A DNA stretch of 64,000 nt from Patagioenas fasciata (taxonomy: Eukaryota; Chordata; Aves; Columbiformes; Columbidae), in the NCBI RefSeq assembly GCF_037038585.1, contig NC_092522.1:125966661-126030660 (forward strand), read 5' to 3'. Under the pieces are notes generated by a model that was not told the origin of the DNA, made no database searches, and saw nothing but the letters and a program-made list of their open reading frames with translations. Numbering within the stretch: the stretch's first letter is position 1; each line of letters opens with the position of its first letter. This document shows, in pieces, positions 9,338-20,149 of the stretch. Made by a program: the position numbers and the translations under genes.

Positions 9338-12300
9338 ATGCACTTCTCCATCCCCGAGACCGAGACCCGCGCCGGCGACGGCGGCGCCGCCTACGTGGTG
9401 AGCGGGGCCGGCGCGGAGCGGAGCTGTCCGGCGGTTCGCGGCAGCGCCCGGCGGGGCCTGCTCCGGGTCCGCTCTGCCCCGCCCGGTGCGGCGGCGGGGG
9501 GCCCGTGCGGGCCAGGCCGGGCGAGGGGGGCAGCCCCGCCCGCCATCCCCCTCCGGTCCCGCTCCCGGGCCGGGCGGCCGTCCGACCGCCCCTGCACCCC
9601 GGGACCGGGAGGATCGCGCCTGGCCTGGCGGGCTCGGGGGGTCATGGGGTGCGGCTCTGAGCGGCCCGACCGTGCCCTGCGCCGGGGCGCTGCGGGCAGG
9701 GCCCGGCTCATCCCGGACCCGGCTCATCCCGGCCCCGCTTCCTGTTTTGCTGGGAGCGCCGTGACCGCCGCGGGCCGGGCAGCGCCTCCGGGAGCGGGGC
9801 CGGGCGCCCGGGAACGGCGAGCGGGCGGGGCCGGGACCCCGGGGCCAGGACCCCGGTGCGCGGTGCGTGTCCAGCCCTGCGCTCCCTCCGCTGCCGCTCG
9901 GGGCTCCGCTCCCCGTGTCCCCGTGCGGGCTGCAGCAGCACAGCTCGTCTGCCCCCTGGGCCGAGACCCCGCTCCGGGGGATGTCCCTGCCCGCTCAGGA
10001 CGCGGTGGCGCGCTGGGACGCGGCTGCAGCGGGAGCTGCGGGGAGGGCTGCGGGGGGGCCTGCTGGTCACACGGGGGTCGGAGGAACAGCGGCGCCCGAC
10101 GCGTGTTCAGCCCCATGCCGCCCCCTGCACTTTGTCCCCAGGTGCTGCGGTGGCTCCTTGGGTGGGGAAGATCTTGTCCCCCGTGTCACAGGAGAGCTCG
10201 TTTGCAGCCCTGGCTCTGGGCAGGAGCTGGTGACCCTGCGAGAGCCCTGAGCGCTGCCTGGGCCACCCAGCATCTGTCCTGGTGTCCTGGGCCTCCGCTG
10301 GGACCCTGGGCAGCAGCCAGTGCCCAGCCCCGTGGGGTCCCCTGCAGCAGGAGCGGGTGTCCTTGTCCTCTAACCTGGGGACACCCATGTCCCCGGGGCC
10401 TCAGCTTGGCTCCGCACTGTCCCCGTGGCAGGGCAGCTGCAGGTGTCCGTTGGACACGTCCCTTGGACGCGCTGGTACTCCCTGAGCAGTTTTTACTGTA
10501 TCCGCTGAGCTGACGCGTTTTCGGAGGAGCAGCAAACGGAAACCCGTCAGCACGTAGTTGTTCTTATCTGTGCGAGTCCCGGGTATTGGGTCCAGCCTCT
10601 CGCAGCCCTTGGCTGCTGGCAGCAGCTCCTCCTGGTCCCGGCTGTGCTGGGGCTGCTGCCGCGTGTCCGTGGGCAGCGTGGGGTGCATGGGGTGCTGCCC
10701 CAGGGCTGGAGGGGTCCCCGTGTGCAAGGGAACGCTGCGGAGCTGTGTGCTGGGCGGCTGCTGCCAGAGCCCCTGCCGCTGCAGCCGGGCTTGGTGCCTG
10801 CGGGGTGAAGGGGCTCCCGCAGCCATGCCCAGCCCGGCTCGGGGCACAAGGGGGCAGGATGGTCCCAGTGTGTCCTCGGCAGATGCTGAGCTCTGCTGAT
10901 GGGAGGGGAGGGCTGGGGGTGCCTTTTTCCCCCCTTGCTGGGGCCCTGGGGAGCGCTGGGCCGTGTGGGGGCTCCTCGGGGTGGCCTGTGTGCCCTGGCT
11001 GGGCTGGGGTGCTGGGATGGGAGCAGCGTCTCTCCCCGCAGGCCTACAACATCCACGTGAACGGGGTGCTGCACTGCCGGGTGCGCTACAGCCAGCTCCT
11101 GGGGCTGCACGAGCAGGTAGGGCCGGACGCGTGCCGGGCTGGTGCTGGGGCTGCCGGGGCACCGCGGGCTGGCTGCGCGTGTGTGCTGCCCAGTGTGGGG
11201 CTGGCTGCGCGTGTGTGCTGCCCAGTGTGACCCACGGCACCGCCGGGGCACCGCGGGCTGGCTGCGCGTGTGTGCTGCCCAGTGTGACCCACGGCACCGC
11301 CGGGGCACCGCGGGCTGGCTGCGCGTGTGTGCTGCCCAGTGTGACCCACGGCACTGCTGGGGCGTTGTGTTCTGTTCCTGAGCGTCGGGTGCAGCCGCCT
11401 CTCCTGCTCTGTGGCCTCTGTCTTGGTTCGCGCAGCTGCCGGCTGCCTGTTTGGATGAGGAGCAGTGTCGAGCTCTTGCTCCCCCAGGCAGAGCCCTGGA
11501 AATGCACTGGGGTGGGGGTCAGAGCAGGCCCCGGGCCCCCGGACGCTCCCGCAGCGCTCTGCTCTCTTCCCAGCTGAGGAAGGAGTATGGCGCCAACGTG
11601 GTCCCCGCCTTCCCCCCAAAGAAGATCTTCACGCTCACCCCGGCAGAGGTGGAGCAGCGGCGGGAGCAGCTGGAGAAGTACATGCAGGCGGGTAAGCCGG
11701 GTCTGCCCCGCGCTCGGCTCACGGTCCCCAGGGTGCTGCCCCGATCCTCCTCCCCGCACTCTCCGTTCGCTGCGGGCCATCTGGCTCCCCCAGCCTTGTT
11801 CCTGGGTGTCAGCCAGGGAGCAGCGGTGCCACCAGGGCTGCTCCTGGGTCCCTGTGCCGGCAGAGGTGGGGACCTGCTGGTGCTTCTGCCCCGTGCGTGT
11901 CCTGCACGCAGCACGTGCTGGGCCTGTGTGCAGCCGAGGGGCCGCGGGCGCACGGGCGCTGCCGTGGGTCCCTGCTCCTCCCCACGTAACAGCAGCTCCC
12001 CGCTCTCCTCCCCCAGTGCGGCAGGACCCGGCGCTGGGAGCCAGCGAGACCTTCAACAGCTTCCTGCGCAAGGCCCAGCAGGTGTGGGGCGGCAGGTGTG
12101 GGGCGGCAGCCCAGGCGTGGGGCTGTGGGTGGTCTGAGCGGTGTGGGGTCAGTGCCAGGGTCTGAGCGGTGTGGGGTCAGTTCTGGGGCTGTGGGTGGTC
12201 TGAGCGGTGTGGGGTCAGTGCCAGGGTCTGAGCGGTGTGGGGTCAGTTCTGGGGCTGTGGGTGGTCTGAGCGGTGTGGGGTCAGTGCCAGGGTCTGAGCG

Positions 12301-15300
12301 GTGTGGGGTCAGTTCTGGGGCTGTGGGTGGTCTGAGCGGTGTGGGGTCAGTGCCAGGGTCTGAGCGGTGTGGGGTCAGTTCTGGGGCTGTGGGTGGTCTG
12401 AGCGGTGTGGGGTCAGTGCCAGGGTCTGAGCGGTGTGGGGTCAGTTCTGGGCTGCCGGGGGTCTGAGTGGTGCGGGGGCGGCTGGCGACGGAGGGGCCGG
12501 CGCTGACCCTGCTCCTCCGCAGGAGACGCAGCAGATCCCCACGGAGGAGGTGGTGCTGGAGGTGCTGCTCTCCAATGGCCAGAAGGTCAAGGTCACCATT
12601 CTCACTTCGGACCAGACAGAGGACGTGCTCGAGGTGCCAAAGCTCTTGTTCTCCTCCCGCGGGTTCCGTGGTTCCCCATACGCAAGGAGTCCCTGGGCCG
12701 GCACCCTCTGGTTGCCTCGGGTTGAGGGGCAGTGGAGGGTGTGCTGGGTGCTCCTGCCCCTCTCTGCGCCCACATCGACGCCCAGAGGCCCCCAGCTGTT
12801 CCGTGGGGCAGCGATGCCCCGGGCCCCACGCGTCCCCTCCCCGGCCCCGGTGCTGCCGTCCCACTGTGGGAGCCCCCAACACGCATGGGCTGGCTCCGCG
12901 CGGGGCCGGGATCAGGAAGTGCTGACTCTGCGGGAAGCCGTGACCTCCTGCTCTCGTCCCAGGCCGTGGCCTCCAAGCTGGATCTGCCGGATGAGCTGAT
13001 CGGCTACTTCAGCCTCTTCCTGGTGCGACAGGCCAAGGACGGAGCTTTCTCCTGTGAGTGGAGCGGTGGGGCGGCCCCACGGGCTGCGCTGGGACGGGGG
13101 ACCGCGGTGCCTTGTCCCGGTGCGAGGGCTGCGCTGGGACCGGGTGTCCCTGCCCCGGGGATCTCGGGGTCCCTGGCCGCGGGGGCTCCCCCCGCCCGAG
13201 CCGCTGCCGAGCCGCCGTGTCCCCGCAGTCGTGCGGAAGCTGCAGGAGTTTGAGCTGCCGTACGTGTCCGTCACCAGCCTGCGCGACCCCGAGTTCCGGA
13301 TCATCCTGCGCAAGAGGTGAGCGGCAGGGCCGGGGCGGCTCGGGGGCTCCCCGCGCTGCAGAGGGACCCCCGCGGGTGCTCTGGCCCCCAGGAACATCCC
13401 TGGCTGTGCGCCGGGGGACCCCGCTGCCCCGTTTCCCAGCCCGGCCCTTCCTGCTCCAGAGGGCAGTGGGACATGGTGGCTGGTGGCTACCGGGTGAGCT
13501 GGCCAGAGCCAGCCCAGCACCTCGTCCAGCATGGGGGGCTTTCTCCCCGTTGCTGCTGGGAGCTGGGGCGCAGGCTGACGCGTGTGGTTCCCTTCCAGCT
13601 ACTGGGACTCCTCTTACGATGACGACGTGATGGAGCACCGCGTGGGGTTGAACTTGCTGTACGTGCAGGTGAGGGTCGGAGCGGCCTGGGTGGGGGGCAG
13701 CGCCCCAGTGCGGCTGCGCGGGGGCTCCGGGCCCACCTGCTCACCCCCGCTGCTGCTCGGTAGACGGTGTCAGACATCGAGCACGGGTGGATCCTCGTCA
13801 ACAAGGACCAGCACCGTCAGCTCAAGTCCCTGCAGGAAAAGGTCTCCAAGAAGGAGGTAGGGAGCGCGGGATGCGGTGGCGGCGCGGTCCCAGCACGACG
13901 GGCACGGCTCCCGTGGGAGCAGCTGGTGCCGCCCTGGCTGCCGGTCCCCGGCTGAGCCGCCCGGCTGTGCCCGCAGTTCATCCGCCTGGCGCAGACCCTC
14001 AAGTACTACGGCTATCTCAAGTTCGACCCCTGCGTCACCGACTTCCCCGAGAAGGGGTGCCACGTCGTCGTCAGCGCCGGCAACAACGAGCTCAACTTCC
14101 AAGTGCGGCTGCCGAACGAGCAGATCAAGGAGGGCAGCTTCAAGGTGACGCGCATGCGGTGCTGGCGGGTCACGTCCTCGGTGAGTGTCACCTGCCCGGG
14201 GGCCGGGAGGGCTCTGCTGGGACCCAGCTCTCCCTGTGCAAGGCGCCGGCTGCGCTGCCAGCCCGACCGGCCTGGGGAGCCTCTGCGTTGTGCCGGGGCC
14301 GAGGGGCCGTGTCACGTTTGAGGGGGCGCTGCCACGCGCACCGCAGGGAGGTGCAGGCTGGAGAGAGCTGGCAGCGCGCCCAGCGCCCGGCCGGGCTGTC
14401 CGCAGGGACAGCGGCTGCTTTCCCTCGCTCCGGCGCCCCCGCGTTCAGTGCGCGTCCCCGCAGGTGCCAATGAGCAACGGTCCCTCGGGGAGCAGCCCGG
14501 GCAAGGCCGAGGTGAAGCTGGAGTTGGCTTTTGAGTATCTGATGAGCAAGGACCGGCTGCAGTGGGTCACCATCACCAGCCCGCAGGTAGGGCTGCCTGG
14601 GGCCGGGCCCGGGACGAGGACGGGGGCTCGGCGGGGTCTGGATCAGCGCGGGGTGTCGGGAGGGTCGTGGGGATCACGGGACTCTGACGCCTCTCCTGTG
14701 CAGGCCATCATGCTGAGCATCTGCCTGCAGTCCATGGTGGACGAGCTGATGGTGAAGAAGTCTGGGGGCAGCATCCGCAAGGTGAGGGCTGGGCTGGGGG
14801 TGTCTCGGGGCTGGGGTCTCATCCTGTCCACACGGCCTGCCAGGGTCTCACTGGGCCCGGCTGGAGGGTCCCCAGGGATGCTGCGGGGACCCCGCGCTGA
14901 GCCCCGCTCCTCGCTGCAGATGTTCCGCCGGCGGGTGAACGGGGCCCTGCGGCGCTCGGACAGCCAGCAGGTCGTGAAGTCACCGCCGCTGCTGGTGAGC
15001 GGGGCCCTGCGCCGCGGGGGGGGCAGCGCGGCCACCGGCTTCATGGTGTGTTGGTACCGGAGCCCGCCGTCCCGGAGGTGCCTCTGTCCCCTGGGCAGGG
15101 CTGTGGTACCACTAGGGGAGAACGGGGCTCTGGACTTGTCCCCGGGAGCAGGACATGGGGGAGGGAAGGGCTGGTGGGCTCATCCCAGAGGGTGAGCGGT
15201 GGCCAAGGGCAGGGAGATGGCCGGCGGTGGGCAGGGTGGGCAGCGTCCTGCCGTCTGACCACGTCCTGCTGTCTGACCACGTCCTGCCGTCTGGCCGTGC

Positions 15301-15550
15301 TGTCCTGCAGGACTCGCCCGACGCCTCCCGGGAGCCGATGGCCAAACTCTCGGTGAGTTGCGAGGGCACACGGCGCTGTCACCCGGGACGGGGGGAGCAG
15401 GGCCCTCCCTGACCCCCGCCCTGCCCTCAGAGCAAGCTCACCTCCGTCAGCCTGCGCGGGATCAGCCACTCCAGCTCTGCCGGCGACGTGGGCGCCAACG
15501 ACTTCCACGGCAACTACGCTTTTGAGGGCATTGGCGATGAAGATCTGTAG
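9338..15550 (+). CDS. SNX17: Sorting nexin 17
   Basis: SNX17 is an endosomal adaptor that binds PI(3)P with its PX domain and NPxY tails of cargo (LDL-receptor family, integrins, P-selectin) with its FERM-like module, returning them to the surface through Retriever. Fifteen coding exons: 9338-9397, 11042-11116, 11574-11691, 12017-12081, 12523-12633, 12963-13053, 13229-13316, 13599-13668, 13764-13856, 13977-14180, 14464-14586, 14704-14781, 14920-14994, 15311-15352, 15431-15550. They join to 1413 nt, 470 aa, equal to human. PX is about residues 1-109 (HVNGVLHCRVRYSQLLGLHE; VPAFPPKK), the FERM-like region about 115-390 (LLSNGQKVKVTILTSDQTED; MRCWRVTSS; EYLMSKDRLQWVTITSPQ), then a Ser-rich linker. 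The C-terminus EGIGDEDL, known to engage Retriever, is unchanged. All introns are GT-AG. Intact. Confidence 0.97.
11150..11350. repeat. 57-bp minisatellite in SNX17 intron 2
   Basis: About three and a half copies of a 57-bp unit containing GGGCTGGCTGCGCGTGTGTG and CTGCCCAGTGTGACCCACGG. It starts about 35 bp after the exon 2 donor. The first copy is shortened. Confidence 0.85.
12105..12465. repeat. 66-bp minisatellite in SNX17 intron 4
   Basis: Five-plus copies of a 66-bp unit, itself two half-units sharing TCTGAGCGGTGTGGGGTCAG and followed by either TGCCAGGG or TTCTGGGG. This is a simple higher-order array, almost perfect, beginning about 25 bp after the exon 4 donor and nearly filling the intron. 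Confidence 0.9.
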
Positions 15551-16079
15551 CGCCCCGTGCCAGGACAGCACCGGCCAGGCCCTCGCTGAGGAATGTACGA
15601 CCTGCACACAGGTTGCGATCAACGTGCCTCTCACCCGCTCCGCCGCCCCCTCCCCGGCCCCCGCTGGGGACAGGCAGGTCCCGCTGCCCGGGGGACACGG
15701 CCACGTCCCGCCGCTGGCTCCGGCTGGGAGGGGGCTCGTTCCCGGGTGGCCCCAGGCCTGGCCCTGGCGCAGCACCGCGGGCCTGGCCCAGTGCGGGGAC
15801 AGAGCTGTCCCCTCCCCCGCTGCCTCAGGCGGCTGGGGCCGCGCTTGGTGGCATCGGCCCGGTGGCACCGAGCCCTCAGGGGCTCCGTAATGCCAAATTA
15901 GCGTTTAGGTCTCTGCTCGAGGTGGCGCAGTCGCTGTCTCCGGGGCGCTCGGCGCAGAGCCCCTTCTAACCCGCTCGTAGGCTCCAGCGTAATCTCAGCT
16001 TGTAACCACGTATCTGCTGCTGCTCAGACCCACCGGAGCATTAACGGACAGTAACCGATGTTTACACACTGCGATGATG

Positions 16080-16085
16080 ATTAAA
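16080..16085 (+). promoter_or_regulatory. SNX17: SNX17 polyadenylation signal
   Basis: ATTAAA, followed within 30 nt by the GT-rich CTGTCTTTGGGGTGG. It implies a 3' UTR of about 550 nt and an end near 16100. The 15551-16080 stretch holds no other feature I recognise. Confidence 0.65.
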
Positions 16086-16216
16086 ATGGATCCTGATTGG
16101 TACCGCGCTGTCTTTGGGGTGGCCGCTGTCCCCCTCCTGCGCCTCGCCAGCCCCACACGGGCCTCCTGAAGCAGAACAAGGGCGCCGGGGAGAATCGCAG
16201 ATAACAAAACAGACTG

Positions 16217-16222
16217 TTTAAT
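16217..16222 (-). promoter_or_regulatory. ZNF513: ZNF513 polyadenylation signal
   Basis: ATTAAA on the minus strand followed by T-rich sequence (TCTGTTTTGTTATC). The end falls near 16200, about 300 nt after the stop codon and only about 100 bp from the convergent SNX17 end. Confidence 0.6.
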
Positions 16223-16527
16223 GCTTTTATACACAATATAAATTACACCGACTGGCATGGCAGCAGCCATGGAGCCAGTCCTGCCCCCTGCCCCCCGGCA
16301 GGGGAAGGCTCCGGCAGGCGGGACAGGCAGGGACCGTCCCCGGGGGCCTGGGGACACAGCCCGCCCGCCGGGGCAGGGACCGCGCCTGGCACCCCAGTCC
16401 CCGGTTGTGGGTTGGCCCTGCCGGGCAGGACGGGGCTGCGGGAGCCCCCCGCGCACCCTGTGTAAGGCAGCCCGCGCCCATCCCTCCCCCGGGGAGAGCA
16501 GGATGGGCCCCCACCGGTAAGTGCTGC

Positions 16528-19500
16528 TCAGGGCAGGGCTGTGCCCACGGCCGGAGGGGCCAGGAGCGGTTTGACGTCGCGTGGGCTCACCCAGCTCTCG
16601 GCTGCGTGGCCGTGGATCTTCTGGTGGCGCTTGTAGTTGTCCCAGTGGCCGGTGGTGTAGGAGCAGTACCGGCACTGGAAGGGCTTCTCGCCCGTGTGCC
16701 GCAGCATGTGCCGCTTCAGGTTCATGCTCTGGTTGCAGCTGTAGCTGCAGAGGCTGCACTGGAAGGGCTTGTCGCCCGAGTGGATGCGTCCATGGCGCTT
16801 GAGGTTGGCCAGGTTGCCGCAGGCGTAGTCGCAGAGCTGGCACTTGTAGGGCTTCTCGCCCGTGTGCACCCGCTGGTGCCGCTTCAGGTTGTCGAGGTGC
16901 GCGGAGGCATAGGGGCAGAGCGGGCAGACGAACGGCTTCTCCCCGCTGTGCGTCTTCATGTGCCGCGCCAAGTGGTTGGGGTAGTGGGTGACGAAGGGGC
17001 AGAGGCTGCAGGCGAAGCCCTTGTCCCCGCCGCCCTTGCGGGGGCTGGCGCCCGGCTCGCCCAGCACGGCCAGGCTGCAGCGCCCGCACACCTGCTCGGC
17101 CAGGCCCTCGTCCTGCACGAACCCGTCGTCCAGCACCAGCCCGCACATGCGGCACGTGAAGGGGAAGAGCAGCTCGGGCAGCGCGGCCGCCGCCTCGCCA
17201 CGCAGCCGGGCGCAGCCGGGCAGGAAGGGGCCGGGGCCGCTGCCCACGTGCAGGCTCAGCTCCGGCAGCAGTGGCTCTGCGGGACAGACGGACACAACGG
17301 CGTGTGAGCGGGACAGACGTGACAGGGCCTGAGCGGGACTGCGCTGGCCGGACTCAGCTCCGCGAGGGGCCCGGCTGGGGGCGACAGGACCCGCACGGTG
17401 GAGGCCGGCGGCACGGGGTGCCAGGCCGGGCACAGGGGAGGCCGGCGGCACGGGGTGCCAGGCCGGGCACAGGCCGACAGTGGGATGCACACCCTGCCCC
17501 CTTCCCTGCCCCAGGGGCTCTCCCGCAGCGTCCACCCTGCACGCCCTTTACCTGGGTCCTTGTCGCGGTGCGGGCCCTCGCCCTCGGGCAGGCGGTGGCT
17601 GAGCATGTGCCGCTTCAGGTTGCGGCTCTGGTTGCAGCGGTAGTCGCAGGCGGCGCACTGGAAGGGCTTGTCCTGGCTGTGGACGCGCTCGTGGCGTTTG
17701 AGGTTGCCCAGGCTGCTGCAGGCGAAGCTGCAGCCGGTGCAGCGGTACGGCTTCTCGCCGGTGTGTGTGCGCAGGTGCCGCGTCAGGTTCACCAGCTGTG
17801 CTGAGGCGTAGGCGCACTGCGGGCAGGCGAACGGCTTCTCCCCGTTGTGCGTCTTCATGTGGCGCTTGAGGTGGCTGGAGTAGTGGGAGGCGAAGGGGCA
17901 GAGCTGGCAGGAGTAGACGATGCGCTGGCCGCGGGCGGCCTCGCCGCCGGCGCACTGCAGGCAGCTCTGCCCGAGGCTGGCGGCCGGCGGCAGCCCGCAC
18001 CGGCGGCACGGCAGCGCGGCGGGGCCCGGCTCGCCCCCCTCCTCGGGGTCGCTCTCCACACTCAGGCGCTGGTACCCGGAGGCGCAGTCGTCGTCGCTCA
18101 GCGCGTACGCCGGAATGGCCACCTTCCCCGCCAGGCCGTCTGCTGGGAGGACGTGGGACGGGACAGCGTCAGCGCGGCCGGGGGGCTCAGCCCCCGCACC
18201 TCTGCCACCGCCCACGGGGGCACCGCGGCCGGAGGGACCAGGCGGCTGCGCCCACCCCAGCAGCGCCCGGTGCCACAGGAGCCCCCAGTGCGCACAGCGG
18301 CTGAGGAGCCTCAGGGCCACGACCGGCCCCGGGTCCCGCTGCCGGGGCTGTTCTGCGCAGCCCGGCAAACCCTGTCACCCCCTGCGCTGGCTGTGCCAGA
18401 CCCGGCATCGTGAAGGGCAGGCAGCGAGGGGCATGGGGGGCGGCCGGCACCCCCGGTGCTGCCGGGCTGGCAGGGGACGCAGCAGGAGGGTGGCGGGAGG
18501 GGCGGCTGCCGTGGCACTGCCTGGGCCCCTCACTGCCACTGCCCCAGCCCTGGGGACAACAGCTCCTGCCGTCACAGCCAACACCGCAGCACCAGCCCCG
18601 TTGCACCGGAGAACAGACCTGCCCAGCCCCGCTGCTGCCCGCGGGGTGAGCCGGGCCAGGTGCTCAGAGCCACCTGCAGCCCCGTCCTGCAGCCCCTGTG
18701 CCCCAGGAGGGGACAGGAGCGGCCCCTGCCCTGTCTGTGCCCCAGATGTGTCCTCAGGCTGGTGCTCGGGCCAGAGCGCAGTGACACGCAGCCCGAGCCC
18801 TGACAGCGCCAGCCCTGGGCTGTCCCTGAGCTCTGGGGTCCCCTTTGCTGCCCCCGAGCTGCGGGGTGAGGCGGCTCCCGTGCTGCCCCTCCGGCCTGAA
18901 GCGCTGACACCGGCCCGGGCACCCTGCAAGGGCCATCGCCAAGGGGACCCCAGCGCAGCCTGCAGCGTCACGGCTCCCGGAGCTGTTCCCCGGTGGCTGT
19001 GCTGTGGGGACAAAGCGGCCCATGGGGCGAGGACCAGGACAGCCAGTAACGGCTGACACCCCCGGCACCCCCAGCGGATGCTGGTGCTGCCCCGGTGCTG
19101 GAGCGGGCAGGACGGGGCTCCTGCTGCACAGAGCGGCTCCCGGCCCGGAGCAGACCCCAGCGCGGAACCACCAGCCCGGCAGCCGGGACCGGGAGCCAGA
19201 GCTGGAGCTGCCGGCACAGCCCAGCGCGGCCACCGGGAGCCCAGGCTGGGGCGTCCGCGTCCCGTGTCGCCCACCGCTCGCCACCGAGCGCTGCTCCCGC
19301 GGCCCCGGAGGCCCCTGGAGCGGCGGGGCCGGGGAGCAGTGGCTGGGGGGCGGCTCCGGTCCCGGCCGTGCCGAGGGGCAGCAACGGGACGAGTCCCCGC
19401 TCCGGGGGCAGCCGAGCGCTGTCCCGGGGGAACCGGGAGAACCGGCCGCTGGGCAGAGCCGTGCGGCGGCTCTGGGGACCCGGTGGCGGCTGCAGCGTGT

Positions 19501-19947
19501 CCGGGGCGTCCCCGGAGCAGCCGCGGGGCACGACGAGCCCGGGGCCCGAACGGAGGGAGCGCTCGGGGGCCGGCACCGAGCACAGGCCGCCGGGGCCTCA
19601 CCCGCGGGCCGGGCCCGGGGCAGAGCGGCCACCGGGCGGGATGGCTCCGGGGGGCGGCTGCGGGCCGGGGCAGCCCCGGCGGGCCGGTACCGGCCGGGCC
19701 GCGTCCCCGCTGCCGCCGGGCCCGGGCACGCACCTGGCGGTCCCTTCTCGAAGGCCAGGCCGCGGCCCAGCAGCAGTTCCCCGGGCAGCACCGGCGCCGC
19801 TCCCGCCGTCTCCTCGGGGCCGTCCTGGGCGTCCGCTGCAACACACCGAGCGCCGCGGGTCACGGCCGGGCCGCCGCCGCCGCCCCCCGGCCCCGCCGCG
19901 CACTCACCCTTCACCGGCTGCGGGTGGCTCTGCTTCCGCCGGGGCAT
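16528..19947 (-). CDS. ZNF513: Zinc finger protein 513
   Basis: ZNF513 is a nuclear C2H2 zinc-finger transcription regulator, known in human for retinal photoreceptor gene control. Coding exons 19908-19947, 19734-19835, 17552-18139 and 16528-17276 join to 1479 nt, 492 aa (human 541). The N-terminus MPRRKQSHPQPVK matches human. Fingers 1-4 lie at about residues 123-145, 151-173, 179-201 and 207-229; fingers 5-9 at 331-353, 359-381, 387-409, 415-437 and 443-465, joined by TGEKP-type linkers. Two extra Cys pairs (CRRC near 92, CRMC at 285 with CGRC at 307) precede the finger blocks. Finger 4 keeps all C2H2 ligands, whereas human has a degenerate stretch there. The human acidic N-terminal stretch is much reduced. 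The exon 3 acceptor is a NAGNAG; the shorter form is given. Intact. Confidence 0.95.
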
Positions 19948-20044
19948 CGTGGCGGGCCCCGGCCCGGCCCCGCCGCCCGCCCGCCCGCGGCCCGCCAGCC
20001 GCCCCCGCCTGCCCGGGGCGGCCCCGCCGCCCCGCCTCGACCGG

Positions 20045-20140
20045 ACACTTCCGCTTCCGGCCGCCGCGGGGCCGGGCCGCTGCCGGAAGCGGGCGCGGCG
20101 CCCCGGAAGCGGAGCGGGGCCCGGAAGCGCGCGGGGGCCG
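20045..20140. promoter_or_regulatory. ZNF513: ZNF513 CpG-island promoter with ETS-site cluster
   Basis: About 100-190 bp upstream of the ZNF513 ATG, five ETS-type cores occur in under 100 bp: TTCCGCTTCCGG near 20049, then CCGGAAGC three more times near 20082, 20103 and 20122. The surrounding CpG island (about 19.6-20.9 kb) has no TATA box. ETS/GABP use is inferred from the motif alone. Confidence 0.55.
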
Positions 20141-20149
20141 CTGCCGCCC

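Noticed and set aside
16405-17307. Plus-strand open frame of 300 residues rich in Ala/Val
   Set aside because: It is the antisense shadow of the ZNF513 finger exon.
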